Positions 1 to 8,800 of a DNA stretch of 64,000 nucleotides are shown piece by piece. Position 1 is the stretch's first letter. Every line of letters begins with the position of its first letter. A model generated the notes under the pieces. The model was given only the letters and a program-made list of their open reading frames with translations, had not been told where the DNA came from and did not search any database. Made by a program: the position numbers and the translations under genes. The DNA comes from Azospirillum lipoferum (GTDB taxonomy: Bacteria > Pseudomonadota > Alphaproteobacteria > Azospirillales > Azospirillaceae), in NCBI RefSeq assembly GCF_024170005.1, contig NZ_JALJXJ010000017.1, forward strand, positions 62,001-126,000. Reading direction: 5' to 3'.

Positions 1-384
1 GTCCTCCACATGGTGGATGATGTGATCGATGCCGCCCGTCTCACCCCTGACCGGGGTGTTGACGGGACTCCAGTAGCGTTCCTCGAATCCTTCGCCATCG
101 GGACAGGGAATGTCGTACTTCTGCACGCCCATGATGTCCTGGACGCCGTCGGCGAGCACGCGCTGCAAGGACAACCGCAGATCGCCCACGCCGGTGGCCG
201 TCGGGTCGGCGGGGTCGTCCGGAAAAACGTCGAACAACCCGCGGCCGACAATCTGCTCCCTCCTGGTGCCGGTGGCAGACAGATAACGATCGTTTACCGC
301 CTCGATGGTGAAGGCGGCATCGGGCCGCAGAACCAGATAGGGGTGTGGGCTCGACTCGAAGAGTCGACGAAAGAACGATTCCAT
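1..384 (-). CDS. PAS-domain sensor protein, N-terminal part (runs off left edge)
   Basis: The minus strand is open from an ATG at 384 to the window edge, giving 128 residues without a stop. The start has a GGGAGG ribosome site seven bases upstream. The sequence reads as a PAS domain of the type found at the N terminus of sensor histidine kinases: MESFFRRLFESSPHPYLVLR at the start, a GRGLFDVFPDDP core near residue 50, and an EERYWSP segment near residue 103. The output domain lies outside the window, so kinase, cyclase or chemotaxis output cannot be told. It is probably cytoplasmic, because no membrane segment precedes the PAS domain. Confidence 0.75.
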   Translation of the reverse strand, partial: MESFFRRLFESSPHPYLVLRPDAAFTIEAVNDRYLSATGTRREQIVGRGLFDVFPDDPADPTATGVGDLRLSLQRVLADGVQDIMGVQKYDIPCPDGEGFEERYWSPVNTPVRGETGGIDHIIHHVED

Positions 385-1003
385 GGAACGACCTCCCGTC
401 CTTCATCGTCAGGGATGCATCCGGGCTGGGTATCATAGCAAATCGCACCGTATCCGGCGCTACTGGAAGTGAGGCTGTCGAGGATCTTCTGCTCGCTCCC
501 GAACTGGCGGAACGAGAAGCCGATCACATGGAGGTTGTTGGGATATTGGTGCATGGAAGCGTTGCGGTACCGGCCTGCCAGCCAGAACTTTCCGGGAAAG
601 ATGCGTGATGTTTCATGTGTTCCGCGTATGACACGGAACTGCCGGGAGTGACCGGGAACGGCGCACCGAGTACGCTGCAACCCTTAAGAAATCTCGTTTT
701 TTCCTGCACTGTCATACAACATGGCGATAGCACATGAAAAAGCCCGCCGGATCGAAGCTGAGCGCTTGATCTGACGGGCTTGATTTGGTTGCGTGGGCGG
801 GATTTGGCCTTTACCGAACCGGCGATAAAGCTCCGTCGTAGCATCCCGATCGGTATCCGTTCAGACAGTTGCCGATGAGAGACTGCCTCGACGCCATTTT
901 TCTCTATGTCGACAATCCCTGCCGCCTGTTGATCCCTCGAGAGGGGATTGCGCTGGAGGATGTGATGGCGCGGCAGGTCTGTCGGGTTCGGCAAGGCTCG
1001 GAA
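385..1003. other. Gene-free stretch between the PAS sensor and the ISL3 remnant
   Basis: No open frame here has a recognisable product. The only structured element I see is the hairpin at 736-781, given separately. The rest looks like decayed spacer next to an insertion-sequence remnant. Confidence 0.5.
736..781 (-). terminator. Probable rho-independent terminator, minus strand
   Basis: Read on the minus strand, AAGCCCGTCAGATC pairs with GATCCGGCGGGCTT (12 of 14 positions), with a smaller AAGC/GCTT stem inside the loop, and is followed by TTTTT. It could end transcription coming from the malonate operon, from which it is now separated by the ISL3 remnant. Confidence 0.5.
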
Positions 1004-1373
1004 TGATCTTGCCCCGATTCGGTGGTTCTTGCGCAGTTTGCGTGGATCAGGCGGCCAGGAGGGTTCGTCTTCGGAGCAGATCCAGGCTGGCTCTGCCGTA
1101 CATCTGACGCTTGAGTAGCTTGAGGCGGTTGATCTGCCCCTCAGCCTGTCCGCTGCTCCATGGCAATGTGAGTGCCGCCCGAACTGCAGCGCCATCCTGC
1201 TCCAAACCGGCAGCAAACGTCTGAACCGCCATGATACCGCAGGAACTGGCCTCGGTGAAGGAAAGAGAACGTCTGCATGTTCCTTCCAGGTGGGCAATAC
1301 CCGGTCTGCTCGCCACCGCAACCCAGACCATTCACGCAAACTGCGCAAGACCCACCGAAACAGGGCAAGATCA
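1004..1373 (-). mobile_element. Internally deleted ISL3-family element with both inverted ends
   Basis: The 43 bases at 1004-1046 and the reverse complement of 1331-1373 match at 39 of 43 positions, so they form terminal inverted repeats. Only about 285 bp lie between them, all from the 3' end of an ISL3 transposase gene. The element is therefore a short, non-autonomous, MITE-like derivative of about 370 bp. It ends 18 bp beyond the stop codon of the malonyl-CoA decarboxylase gene. I see no obvious target duplication. Confidence 0.65.
1047..1331 (-). pseudogene. ISL3 transposase, C-terminal fragment
   Basis: The last 70 or so codons match the C terminus of ISL3 transposases: an FAAGLEQD segment, then LPWSSGQAEGQINRLKLLKR, then MYGRASLDLLRRR. 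The catalytic DDE domain and the zinc-finger N terminus are missing, so the product cannot transpose. The frame stops at the inner edge of the inverted repeat at 1004-1046, the usual layout at the downstream end of such elements. Confidence 0.75.
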
Positions 1374-1391
1374 ACACGCTGGACAGAACCG

Positions 1392-2768
1392 TCAGGCGCG
1401 CTCGGGGACCGGAGCGGAGGAGGAGGCTGCCGGATCGGCGGTCAGCAGCTTCTCCACCGCGGCGGAGGCGGCGACCTTGCCATGTTCGGCATAGCTTTCG
1501 TGGTTCCGCTCGATGGTACGCAGGTCGTAGAGGTAGTTGACCATCAGCCCGTGCGCCTGCTTCAGCCCCTTGGGCGATAGATCCCCCATCGGGTTGATCC
1601 GCTCCAGCCGCGCACCGTTGCCGAGGTGGAAACGGGCGACCGGATCGACCGGACGGCGGTTCGGCGCCTTGGCCTTGAGGAAATAGCGGGCAGCGACGGA
1701 CTCCACCAGGGGGCGCATCCCCTCCGCCACCGCCGGGTCGGCATGCCAGGCGGCATTGTCGAGGATCGCCAGCCGCACCCGCTCCTCGACCGACAGCAGC
1801 CCATCCTCCTTCGTCCGCTCCCGCGCCAGCCAGCCGGCGAAGCCGGGCACCGGCGACAGCGTGACGAAGGTCTTGAGCCCCGGCAGGTCGCGGCTCAGCT
1901 CCAGCACCACCTGCTTGATCAGGAAGTTGCCGAAGGAGATGCCGCGCAGCCCCTCCTGGCAGTTGGAAATCGAATAAAAGATCGCCGTGGTCGCCTGATC
2001 GGCTTCGATCGGGCTGCGCTCCTCCGACAGCACTTCGGAGATCGACGACGCGATGTTACGGGTCAGCGCCACCTCGACGAAGATCAGCGGTTCGTCGACC
2101 AGTTGGGGGTGGAAGAAGGCGAAGCAGCGGCGGTCGGGCGGCTCCAGCCGGCGGCGCAGATCCTCCCAATCGTGGATGGCGTGCACCGCCTCGTAGCGGA
2201 TGATCTTTTGCAGGATGTTCGCCGGGGTGGACCAGTCAATCCGACGCAGCACCAGAAAGCCGCGGTTGAACCAGGAGGAGAACAGGTGGGTGAAGTCGGC
2301 ATCCACCGCCTCGTAACCGGGAATCGCCGCTGCGTCGCGCAACGCCTCCTCCCGCATGCGGACCAGCGCATGGGTACCGTCGGGGGCCAGATTCAGGCGG
2401 CGGAACAGCTCCTGCCGGCGCGGCTCGGCGGCGACGTGCAACTCGATGGCCCGGCGGTCGTTGGGATCGGCGGCATAATCGGCGATTGCCTTCTCAAGCC
2501 GCTTGCGGTCGGGGCCGAACCGCTCCGCCAGGGTGGCCAGGAACTGCCGCCGATCCTCCGGCCCCAGGGCGCGGTAACGGGCGAACACGTCCTGCGCCAG
2601 GGCGACGCCCGACGCCTCGCCACGGCCGGAGAGCAGCGCCTGACACAGCCCGATCAGGTCGGGTGGCGAGAGGGCCGGCCCGGTGCCGCCCTTCTGCGGC
2701 CGGATCAGCGCCCGTCCGCGGTCGGCGATGGTTTGCAGCAGGTCGCCGAAGAACTTCCCATCCATCAT
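1392..2768 (-). CDS. matA: Malonyl-CoA decarboxylase (MatA/MCD)
   Basis: A 458-residue enzyme that decarboxylates malonyl-CoA to acetyl-CoA in the cytoplasm. It has the family's helical N-terminal domain (to about residue 150) followed by the GNAT-fold catalytic domain. In the latter TLSPVPGF (303-310, Ser305) and QAHGLMVNYLYD (His406) hold the residues that correspond to the catalytic Ser/His pair of known decarboxylases. Two Met codons begin the frame; GGAGAGGG lies just upstream. It is the last gene of the minus-strand operon, 34 bp after matB. MatB plus MatA turn imported malonate into acetyl-CoA, as in Rhizobium mat clusters (established for the family; the role here is inferred). Confidence 0.93.
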   Translation of the reverse strand: MMDGKFFGDLLQTIADRGRALIRPQKGGTGPALSPPDLIGLCQALLSGRGEASGVALAQDVFARYRALGPEDRRQFLATLAERFGPDRKRLEKAIADYAADPNDRRAIELHVAAEPRRQELFRRLNLAPDGTHALVRMREEALRDAAAIPGYEAVDADFTHLFSSWFNRGFLVLRRIDWSTPANILQKIIRYEAVHAIHDWEDLRRRLEPPDRRCFAFFHPQLVDEPLIFVEVALTRNIASSISEVLSEERSPIEADQATTAIFYSISNCQEGLRGISFGNFLIKQVVLELSRDLPGLKTFVTLSPVPGFAGWLARERTKEDGLLSVEERVRLAILDNAAWHADPAVAEGMRPLVESVAARYFLKAKAPNRRPVDPVARFHLGNGARLERINPMGDLSPKGLKQAHGLMVNYLYDLRTIERNHESYAEHGKVAASAAVEKLLTADPAASSSAPVPERA

Positions 2769-2802
2769 CGCCCTCTCCCGCCTGTCAGCACATCGGGCCC
2801 GG

Positions 2803-4347
2803 TCAGGCCGCGTGCCGGTCGAACAGCCCCTTGTGGGCCTCGCGAAGCAGGTTCTTCTGTACCTTGCCCATGGTGTTGCGCGGCAGCTCGTCGGTGAAGA
2901 CCACCGCCTTGGGCACCTTGAAGTTGGCGAGCTGTTCCTTGCAGATGCGGATCACCGCCGCGTCGTCGGGCGCCGCCAGACCCGGCTTGCGCAGGACCAC
3001 GGCGACCACCGCCTCGCCGAAATCGGGATGCGGCACCCCGACCACCGCGGACTCCACCACCCCGCCGATGGCGTCGATCACCGTCTCGACCTCCTTGGGG
3101 TAGACGTTGAAGCCGCCGGAGATCACCAGATCCTTGGCACGGCCGATGATGTGGATATAGCCGCGCCCGTCGATCCTGCCGACGTCACCGGTGATGAAGA
3201 AACCGTCGGCGCGGAACTCCTGCGCCGTCTTTTCCGGCATCCGCCAATAGCCGGAAAACACGTTGGGACCCTTGACCTCGATCACGCCGATCTCGCCCTG
3301 GGCCACCGGCTGCCCGCTCTTCTCGTCGGCGACGCGCACCGCGACCTCCGGCAGGGGGAAACCGACCGTGCCGGGGATGCGGTCGCCCTCCAGCGGGTTG
3401 GAGGTGATCATGCAGGTCTCGGTCATGCCATAGCGTTCGAGGATGGCATGGCCGGTGCGGGCGGAGAATTCCTCATGAATGTCGGCCAGCAGGGGAGCGG
3501 AGCCGGAGACGAACAGCCGCATGTGGGCGGTTGCGTCCCGCGTCAGCCGCTCGTCGGCCAGCATCCGGGTGTAGAAGGTCGGCACCCCCATCATCACGCT
3601 GGCCCGCGGCAGCAGGCGGAACACCGCGTCGGCGTCGAACTTCGGCAGGAACAGCATGGCCGAGCCGTTCATCAGCGTGCAGTTGATCGCGACGAACAAC
3701 CCGTGGGTATGGAAGATCGGCAGCGCGTGCAGCAGCACGTCGTCGGGACGGAAACCCCAGACCCGATGCAGCGTGGCGGCGTTGGACCCGATGTTGCGGT
3801 GGGTCAGCATCGCCCCCTTCGACCGCCCGGTGGTGCCGGAGGTGTAGAGGATCGCCGCCAGATCGTCCGGCCCGCAGGCCACCGTGTCGAAGGCGGGGTC
3901 GAGGCCGGCGGCCCGCTCCGCCAGGGTACCCTCCCCCTTCGCCCCCAGCGTCAGCACGGCGCCGACGCCGGCCTCCGCCGCCACCTCGGCCAGGGCGTCG
4001 GCCTTGGCGGGGTCGCAGACGAAGATCCGCGGCTGGGCGTCGCCGAGGAAATAGGCGATTTCCGCCCTGGTGTATGCGGTATTCAGCGGCAGGTACGCGG
4101 CTCCCGCCCGCAGGCAGGCGAGATAGAGGAAGACCGCTTCTGGCGACTTCTCCACCTGGACCGCGACCCGGTCGCCCTTGACCACGCCGAGATCGGCCAG
4201 CAGGCGGGCATAACGGCCGCTGATGGCGATCAGGTCGCCATAGCTGTAGCGGGAGCCCGACTCCAGCTCGATGAAGGTGGACTCCGCGTCGGCCGGGAAG
4301 CAGGCGGCGGCGAGATCGTAGAAGTTGGCAGAGCGATGTCCGGTCAT
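2803..4347 (-). CDS. matB: Malonyl-CoA synthetase (MatB)
   Basis: A 514-residue acyl-AMP/CoA ligase that activates malonate with ATP and CoA. Visible family motifs are the phosphate loop YTSGTTGRSKG (168-178), the ERYGMTET motif (304-311), the ITGDVGRID hinge region and the C-terminal catalytic lysine in GKVQKN (about 495). The frame is open far upstream, but the similarity to MatB begins at MTGHRSANFYDLA, which sets the start at 4347; upstream codons overlap the hydrolase gene. Lying beside malonyl-CoA decarboxylase makes malonate the likely substrate rather than another acid. Confidence 0.92.
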   Translation of the reverse strand: MTGHRSANFYDLAAACFPADAESTFIELESGSRYSYGDLIAISGRYARLLADLGVVKGDRVAVQVEKSPEAVFLYLACLRAGAAYLPLNTAYTRAEIAYFLGDAQPRIFVCDPAKADALAEVAAEAGVGAVLTLGAKGEGTLAERAAGLDPAFDTVACGPDDLAAILYTSGTTGRSKGAMLTHRNIGSNAATLHRVWGFRPDDVLLHALPIFHTHGLFVAINCTLMNGSAMLFLPKFDADAVFRLLPRASVMMGVPTFYTRMLADERLTRDATAHMRLFVSGSAPLLADIHEEFSARTGHAILERYGMTETCMITSNPLEGDRIPGTVGFPLPEVAVRVADEKSGQPVAQGEIGVIEVKGPNVFSGYWRMPEKTAQEFRADGFFITGDVGRIDGRGYIHIIGRAKDLVISGGFNVYPKEVETVIDAIGGVVESAVVGVPHPDFGEAVVAVVLRKPGLAAPDDAAVIRICKEQLANFKVPKAVVFTDELPRNTMGKVQKNLLREAHKGLFDRHAA

Positions 4348-4433
4348 GGTCGATCCCGTTCCTGCGGGCAAAGGGCTGGCGCTGTTTGCAGGCCGGCGGT
4401 TTCTGGTGAGAGGATGAAAAGATCCGTCCGATC

Positions 4434-5471
4434 TCAGGGCGGCGAGGCGATCATCGCCTTGACCATGTCGAGCACCGCAACGCGCGACGCGGCGCGGCCC
4501 GCCGGATCGCCGCCGACATTCGGTCCCTTCTGGACGCAGGCGTCCTGGTAGCTGAAGGGGGCATTGGTCTCGGCATTGACGAGCGCTCCCGGTTCGCGCT
4601 CCTCGATCCGGCAGTTGCGCACCGTCTGGGACGCCGCGGACACCACAGGACCGTCCATGATCGGGATGTCGAAGCCGTGATGCGCGCCGGGATAGGTAGT
4701 CAGCGTGATGTCCGCCCCGGCGGCCTTCAGCCGCTCGGCGTGGGCGGCGCAGGTGCGGAGCGGGTTGTAGTCGTCGGCCTCGCCATGAACCAGCCGGATC
4801 GGTCGCTTCACCAATTTGGTGTCGTCGATGTAGCGGGTCGAGCAGTCGGCGTAGAAGGGAATGTAGCCGGCAAAGTCGATGCCGGAACGGTTCCAAAGCT
4901 GGTGGAAGCGCTCCAGCGAGGCATAGAAGGCGGCCTGCCCGCCGCGCGAGAAGCCGATCAGGACGATCCGCTTGGGATCGACGCGGGGATGTTTGGCCAG
5001 AACCTCCAGCGAATGATAGATGTCGACGATCAGGTTCAGCCGGCCCAGTTGCGCCTGATTGGCTGAGGTGGTGACGATGCCGCGCCCGGTGAAGCCGTCG
5101 ATGGTGAAGGTCGAAATGCCGTTGGCGTTGAGCAGGCGCGCCCACATCTCGACGTTCGGTCCCACCCCGCCGGAGCCATGCATCAGCACCGCGACCGGCA
5201 GCTTGCCGTCGCCCTGGGCCACCCGGAACTCCCCGGCCACCGTCACGGGCTTGCCGGCGTCGGCCTCGCCCTTGAGGAACTGGGAGTCGCTGAGCGTCAG
5301 GCTGGGAATGGCGTGCAGTTCGACCCGGCTCGGGTAGGTCGCCTTTTCGGACGGCTCGGCGGTCTGCGCCAGGGTCGGGCCGGCGGCCAGCGCCAGAGCG
5401 GACCAGAGGGCGGCGGTGCCGAGCAGGGCGCGCAGTCCGCCGCGGCGCGCGGCGCGATGCTGGAGGAACAT
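4434..5471 (-). CDS. Secreted dienelactone-hydrolase-family alpha/beta hydrolase
   Basis: A 345-residue protein with a signal peptide: arginines near the start, a hydrophobic run around residues 15-32 and a probable cleavage after TLAQ. The mature part is a dienelactone-hydrolase-like fold: VLMHGSGG (oxyanion region, 96-102), nucleophile elbow GFSRGG with Ser175, acid residue in HGEADDY (Asp233/234) and His265 in GAHHGFD. True dienelactone hydrolases use Cys; Ser here suggests an esterase. I chose the start at 5471 because it directly precedes the signal peptide and has AGGGGA upstream. It lies between the transporter and matB, so it may release a small acid from an ester in the periplasm; the substrate is unknown. 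Confidence 0.8.
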   Translation of the reverse strand: MFLQHRAARRGGLRALLGTAALWSALALAAGPTLAQTAEPSEKATYPSRVELHAIPSLTLSDSQFLKGEADAGKPVTVAGEFRVAQGDGKLPVAVLMHGSGGVGPNVEMWARLLNANGISTFTIDGFTGRGIVTTSANQAQLGRLNLIVDIYHSLEVLAKHPRVDPKRIVLIGFSRGGQAAFYASLERFHQLWNRSGIDFAGYIPFYADCSTRYIDDTKLVKRPIRLVHGEADDYNPLRTCAAHAERLKAAGADITLTTYPGAHHGFDIPIMDGPVVSAASQTVRNCRIEEREPGALVNAETNAPFSYQDACVQKGPNVGGDPAGRAASRVAVLDMVKAMIASPP

Positions 5472-5517
5472 GGAATCGGTCCCCTGTTCAATGAATTCCG
5501 GAAGATTTCGCAGCCGG

Positions 5518-6855
5518 TCAGCCGCCATAGACCCAGGTGGGCAGGGCCGTCGCGATCTGGGGGAAGAAGCACAACAGCACGACGCACAGGATCATCAGCC
5601 CGACGAAGGGCATCACGCCCCAGATCACGTCCTTCAGCGGAATGTCTGGCGCGATGTTCTTGATGACGAAGATGTTCAGGCCGACCGGGGGATGGATCAG
5701 CCCCATCTCCATCACCACCATCATGATGACGCCGAACCAGATCAGGTCGAAACCGGCGGCGCGCAGCGGCGGCAGGATGATCGGCGCGGTCATCAGGATG
5801 ATCGACACCGGCGGCAGGAAGAAGCCGAGCACCACCACCATCAGCAGGATGGCGGCCAGCAGCACCCAGCGCGACAGGTTCATCGCGACAATGGCCTGCG
5901 CGGCACTCTGGCTGATGTGCAGGTAGCTCATGACGTAGGAGTAGAGCAGCGACATGCCGATGATCATCATCAGCATCGTCGATTCCCGCAGCGTCGAGGT
6001 CAGCATCAGCCCGAGATTGTCGAGCTTGTAGGCCCCGTAGACCAAGGCCACCAGGGCCAGGGCCAGCACGGCCCCCAGCCCGGCGGTCTCCGACGGGGTG
6101 GCGAAGCCGCCATAGAGCGCCACCATGACGCCGGTCAGCAGAATGACGAAGGGCAGCACCCGCGGCAGGGAGGACAGCTTCTCCCGCGTGGTGAAATGCT
6201 CCTCCGCCAGCAGCGGCGAGTCGTGCCGGCCCTCGGCCAGCGCCATCGCCTTCTCCTTGCGGAAACGCAGCACGGCGTAGACGGCGAACAGCACCACCAG
6301 CAGCACGCCCGGCCCGATCCCGGCAAGGAACAGCCGGCCCAGCGACTGCTCGGCGGCGACCGCATAGAGGATCATGGTGATCGAAGGTGGCAGCAGGATG
6401 CCGAGCGTGCCGCCGGCCGCGATGATGCCGGCCGCGAAGCCGCCGGAATAGCCGCGCCGCCGCATCTCGGGAATGCCGGCGCTGCCGATGGCCGAGCAGG
6501 TCGCCGGGCTGGATCCTGCCATCGCGGCGAACAGGCCGCAGGCGAAGACGTTGGCGACGCCGAGACCGCCCGGCACCTTGTGCAGCCAGGCATGCAGGGC
6601 CGAATAGAGATCGGCGCCCGCCCGCGACTTGCCGATGGCCGCCCCCTTCAGGATGAACAGCGGGATGGTCAGCAGCGTGATGCTCGCCATTTCCTCGTAG
6701 ACGTTCTGGGCGATGGTGTCGAGCGAGGCGGCCGGCATGAACACCATCATGAACAGCGTCGCCACCAATCCCAGGGCGAAGGCGATCGGAATGCCGGCGA
6801 ACAGCACGCCGAAGGTGGCGGCCCCATAAAGCAGGCCGAGTTCGAGAGCACCCAT
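5518..6855 (-). CDS. TRAP transporter large permease (DctM family)
   Basis: A 445-residue inner-membrane protein with about a dozen hydrophobic segments, the conductive subunit of a sodium-driven TRAP carboxylate transporter. Family features are the FAGIPIAFALG N-terminal segment, an AACGLFAAMAGSSPATCSA-like loop around residues 100-120, and the P/G-rich HPPVGLNIFVIKNIAPDIPL stretch near the C terminus. The start ATG overlaps the stop of the small permease (ATGA), showing translational coupling. The substrate is probably malonate, inferred from matA and matB in the same operon. Confidence 0.9.
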   Translation of the reverse strand: MGALELGLLYGAATFGVLFAGIPIAFALGLVATLFMMVFMPAASLDTIAQNVYEEMASITLLTIPLFILKGAAIGKSRAGADLYSALHAWLHKVPGGLGVANVFACGLFAAMAGSSPATCSAIGSAGIPEMRRRGYSGGFAAGIIAAGGTLGILLPPSITMILYAVAAEQSLGRLFLAGIGPGVLLVVLFAVYAVLRFRKEKAMALAEGRHDSPLLAEEHFTTREKLSSLPRVLPFVILLTGVMVALYGGFATPSETAGLGAVLALALVALVYGAYKLDNLGLMLTSTLRESTMLMMIIGMSLLYSYVMSYLHISQSAAQAIVAMNLSRWVLLAAILLMVVVLGFFLPPVSIILMTAPIILPPLRAAGFDLIWFGVIMMVVMEMGLIHPPVGLNIFVIKNIAPDIPLKDVIWGVMPFVGLMILCVVLLCFFPQIATALPTWVYGG

Positions 6856-7415
6856 CACCGTGCCTCCCCATCCGGCAACAGCCGGTCGAGAACTTGCAGC
6901 AGAAGCTGGACGGCGAGCAGCGACATGCCGACCGCCATCAACGAATAGGGAATCCACAGCGGCGGCGCCCAGGCGGAATGGGTCACCATGCCGTCCTCCC
7001 ACGCCTCGTGGAACAGGGTCCAGGACTTCCAGGAAAAGAAGGCACAAAACCCGAAGGAGGCGATGTCGGCGACGAGGCGGCGCACCTTTTCGACCGCGGG
7101 CGGCAACAGTTCGGCAATCGCGTCGATGGCGACGTGGCCGCGCCGGGCCTGCACCCAGGCGGCCGACATGAAGGTCGCGCCGACCAGCAGGAACACCGCC
7201 ATCTCGTCCTGCCAGTCGGCGGGATGATGGAACGCGTAGCGCACCACCGCCTCGTGCGTCAGCACCAGCCCGGCGGCAACCACCGCCACGGCGCAGACGA
7301 TCACCACCAGACGGTTGATCAGGGTCATCAGCCGTCCGACCGCCCGCAACGCGGGGGAATGCAGGGCCGGCTCTGCCCCGGTTCCCAGGATCAGATTGCG
7401 TTCCGCCGTCGACAT
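6855..7415 (-). CDS. TRAP transporter small permease (DctQ family)
   Basis: A 186-residue protein with four predicted membrane helices (roughly residues 33-53, 72-90, 115-133 and 150-172) and the conserved W-x-D-E motif (ADWQDEMAVF) of DctQ proteins. It partners the large permease. Its ATG overlaps the stop of the binding-protein gene and its stop overlaps the next start, so the three transporter genes are translated as a coupled unit. Confidence 0.88.
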   Translation of the reverse strand: MSTAERNLILGTGAEPALHSPALRAVGRLMTLINRLVVIVCAVAVVAAGLVLTHEAVVRYAFHHPADWQDEMAVFLLVGATFMSAAWVQARRGHVAIDAIAELLPPAVEKVRRLVADIASFGFCAFFSWKSWTLFHEAWEDGMVTHSAWAPPLWIPYSLMAVGMSLLAVQLLLQVLDRLLPDGEAR

Positions 7416-8437
7416 CAGACCTGCTCCGCCAGCTTCAGCAGGCGGGCGCCGTCCTTGACGCGTTCGGAGAAATCCTTCCAGGCGGTGTCGCGGGCGATCG
7501 CGGTCCAGCGGCCGACCGCCTCGGCGGTCATGTCGGCGGTGGCGACCCCGGCCTTGCCGTAGATGGCGGCGATCCGCTCGTCATCCTCGCGGGCGGCCTT
7601 GTAGCCGAACTCCTCCATCTCCAGCCCGACTTCCTCGATCACCTTGCGCTGGTCGGGGGTCAGCCCGTCGAAGATGGTCTTCGACATCATCAGCGGTTCC
7701 ATCATGAACCAATAGCTGTGGGCGCGGGGCACCGTCAGATGCTTCGACAGCTCCTCCAGCTTGAAGGAGATCAGGCTGGTGGAGGAGGTGATGGCGGCGT
7801 CCACCGCGCCGGTCTGCATGCCGGCGTAAAGCTCGTTCGACGGGATGGTGCTGACCGCGGCCCCGGCGGCCTTCAGCATCATGTCCATCTCGCGGCTGCC
7901 GCCGCGGATCTTCAAGCCCTTGACGTCGTCGGGGTTCATCACCGACCCGGCGCGCGACACGGTACCGCCGGCCTGCCAGATCCAGGTCAGCAGCTTGACC
8001 CCCTTCTGGTCGAGAATGCGGCTCATCTCCTCGCCGATCGGGGCGGTGCGCCACTTGCGGCCCTGCTCGTAGCTGGTGACGAGGCACGGCATCAACCCCA
8101 GATTGGTCTCCGGCACTTCGCCGCCCGCATAGGGCAGCGGGTAGAGCGAGAGGTCGAGCGCGCCCTTGCGCACCGCGCTGAACTGGGCCAGCGTCTTCAT
8201 CAGCGAAGAGTTCGGATAAATCTCGAACTTCAGCGTGCCGGCGGTGCGCTTTTCCACCTCGGCGGCGAAGCGGCGCACGATGCGGTCGCGGAAATCGCCC
8301 TCCTCCAGCGTACCGCCGGGGAACTGGTGCGAGATCTTCAGCACCTTGGAGTCCGCCGCCCAACCGAGGCGGGAGGTGGCGATGATGGCGGGAGCGGCGA
8401 GCGCGGCGCCGACCACGGCGCGACGGGTGACGGACAT
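7415..8437 (-). CDS. TRAP transporter periplasmic solute-binding protein (DctP family)
   Basis: A 340-residue protein. The N terminus MSVTRRAVVGAALAAPAIIA followed by a cleavage region at LGWAAD looks like a twin-arginine-type signal peptide. The mature part has the DctP hallmarks: an LKISHQFPGG start, a GLKIRGGSREMD segment with the carboxylate-binding Arg near residue 165, and a VDAAITSSTS segment near 200. It delivers a carboxylate, probably malonate, to the membrane subunits encoded next. As first gene of the operon it sits divergent from the GntR gene across a 363-bp control region. Confidence 0.9.
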   Translation of the reverse strand: MSVTRRAVVGAALAAPAIIATSRLGWAADSKVLKISHQFPGGTLEEGDFRDRIVRRFAAEVEKRTAGTLKFEIYPNSSLMKTLAQFSAVRKGALDLSLYPLPYAGGEVPETNLGLMPCLVTSYEQGRKWRTAPIGEEMSRILDQKGVKLLTWIWQAGGTVSRAGSVMNPDDVKGLKIRGGSREMDMMLKAAGAAVSTIPSNELYAGMQTGAVDAAITSSTSLISFKLEELSKHLTVPRAHSYWFMMEPLMMSKTIFDGLTPDQRKVIEEVGLEMEEFGYKAAREDDERIAAIYGKAGVATADMTAEAVGRWTAIARDTAWKDFSERVKDGARLLKLAEQV

Positions 8438-8800
8438 GGGACAATTGCCTTTCCGGTGGGCGCATTTTTCCGAAATGCCGCAGGCATCGGATTGCGGGCG
8501 GTCGGGAACGGGTGCGCCGAAGATGATGCGGCGATGCGGGCGTGGACGGCGGCCGGTCGTATCGGCGGTCTCCCGTCAGGCAGAGGAGATCCGGTTTCTG
8601 GACATCGTTTCCTCCTGTATCGCGGTTTAGCGTTTTTGCATGCGATTTCGTGTTCCATGTATACCGATATTTGTTCGGTACGCCAATCATTTTTGATACG
8701 ATGTATGCCTCGGCCGGGAAATCGTCTATGATCGCACCGCAAAATCCCCGGCAAGGGAAGTGCGATGCCAGAGCGGGCCGGGAGCGGGCCAGGAGCAGGA
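8438..8800. promoter_or_regulatory. Divergent control region, malonate operon / GntR gene
   Basis: This gap holds the promoters of the minus-strand malonate operon and of the plus-strand regulator gene. Two sites resemble operators of FCD-type GntR proteins, which often bind a palindrome around GTATAC: ATGTATACC at 8657-8665 and ATAC-GAT-GTAT at 8696-8706. Their placement about 250 bp before dctP and 100-140 bp before the regulator fits autoregulated control, but no binding site is proven by sequence alone. Confidence 0.45.
8576..8605 (-). other. Nine-codon mini-ORF with a perfect Shine-Dalgarno site
   Basis: On the minus strand CAGGAGGAAACG leads straight into ATG and a nine-residue reading frame MSRNRISSA that ends in TGA. 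It lies about 140 bases upstream of the dctP start inside the leader of the malonate operon. It could be a leader peptide, or the surviving start of a lost gene. Confidence 0.3.

Noticed and set aside
2683..4551. A 622-codon plus-strand frame over matB
   Set aside because: It is antisense to a complete acyl-CoA ligase with all motifs; the product is His/Gly/Arg-rich nonsense.
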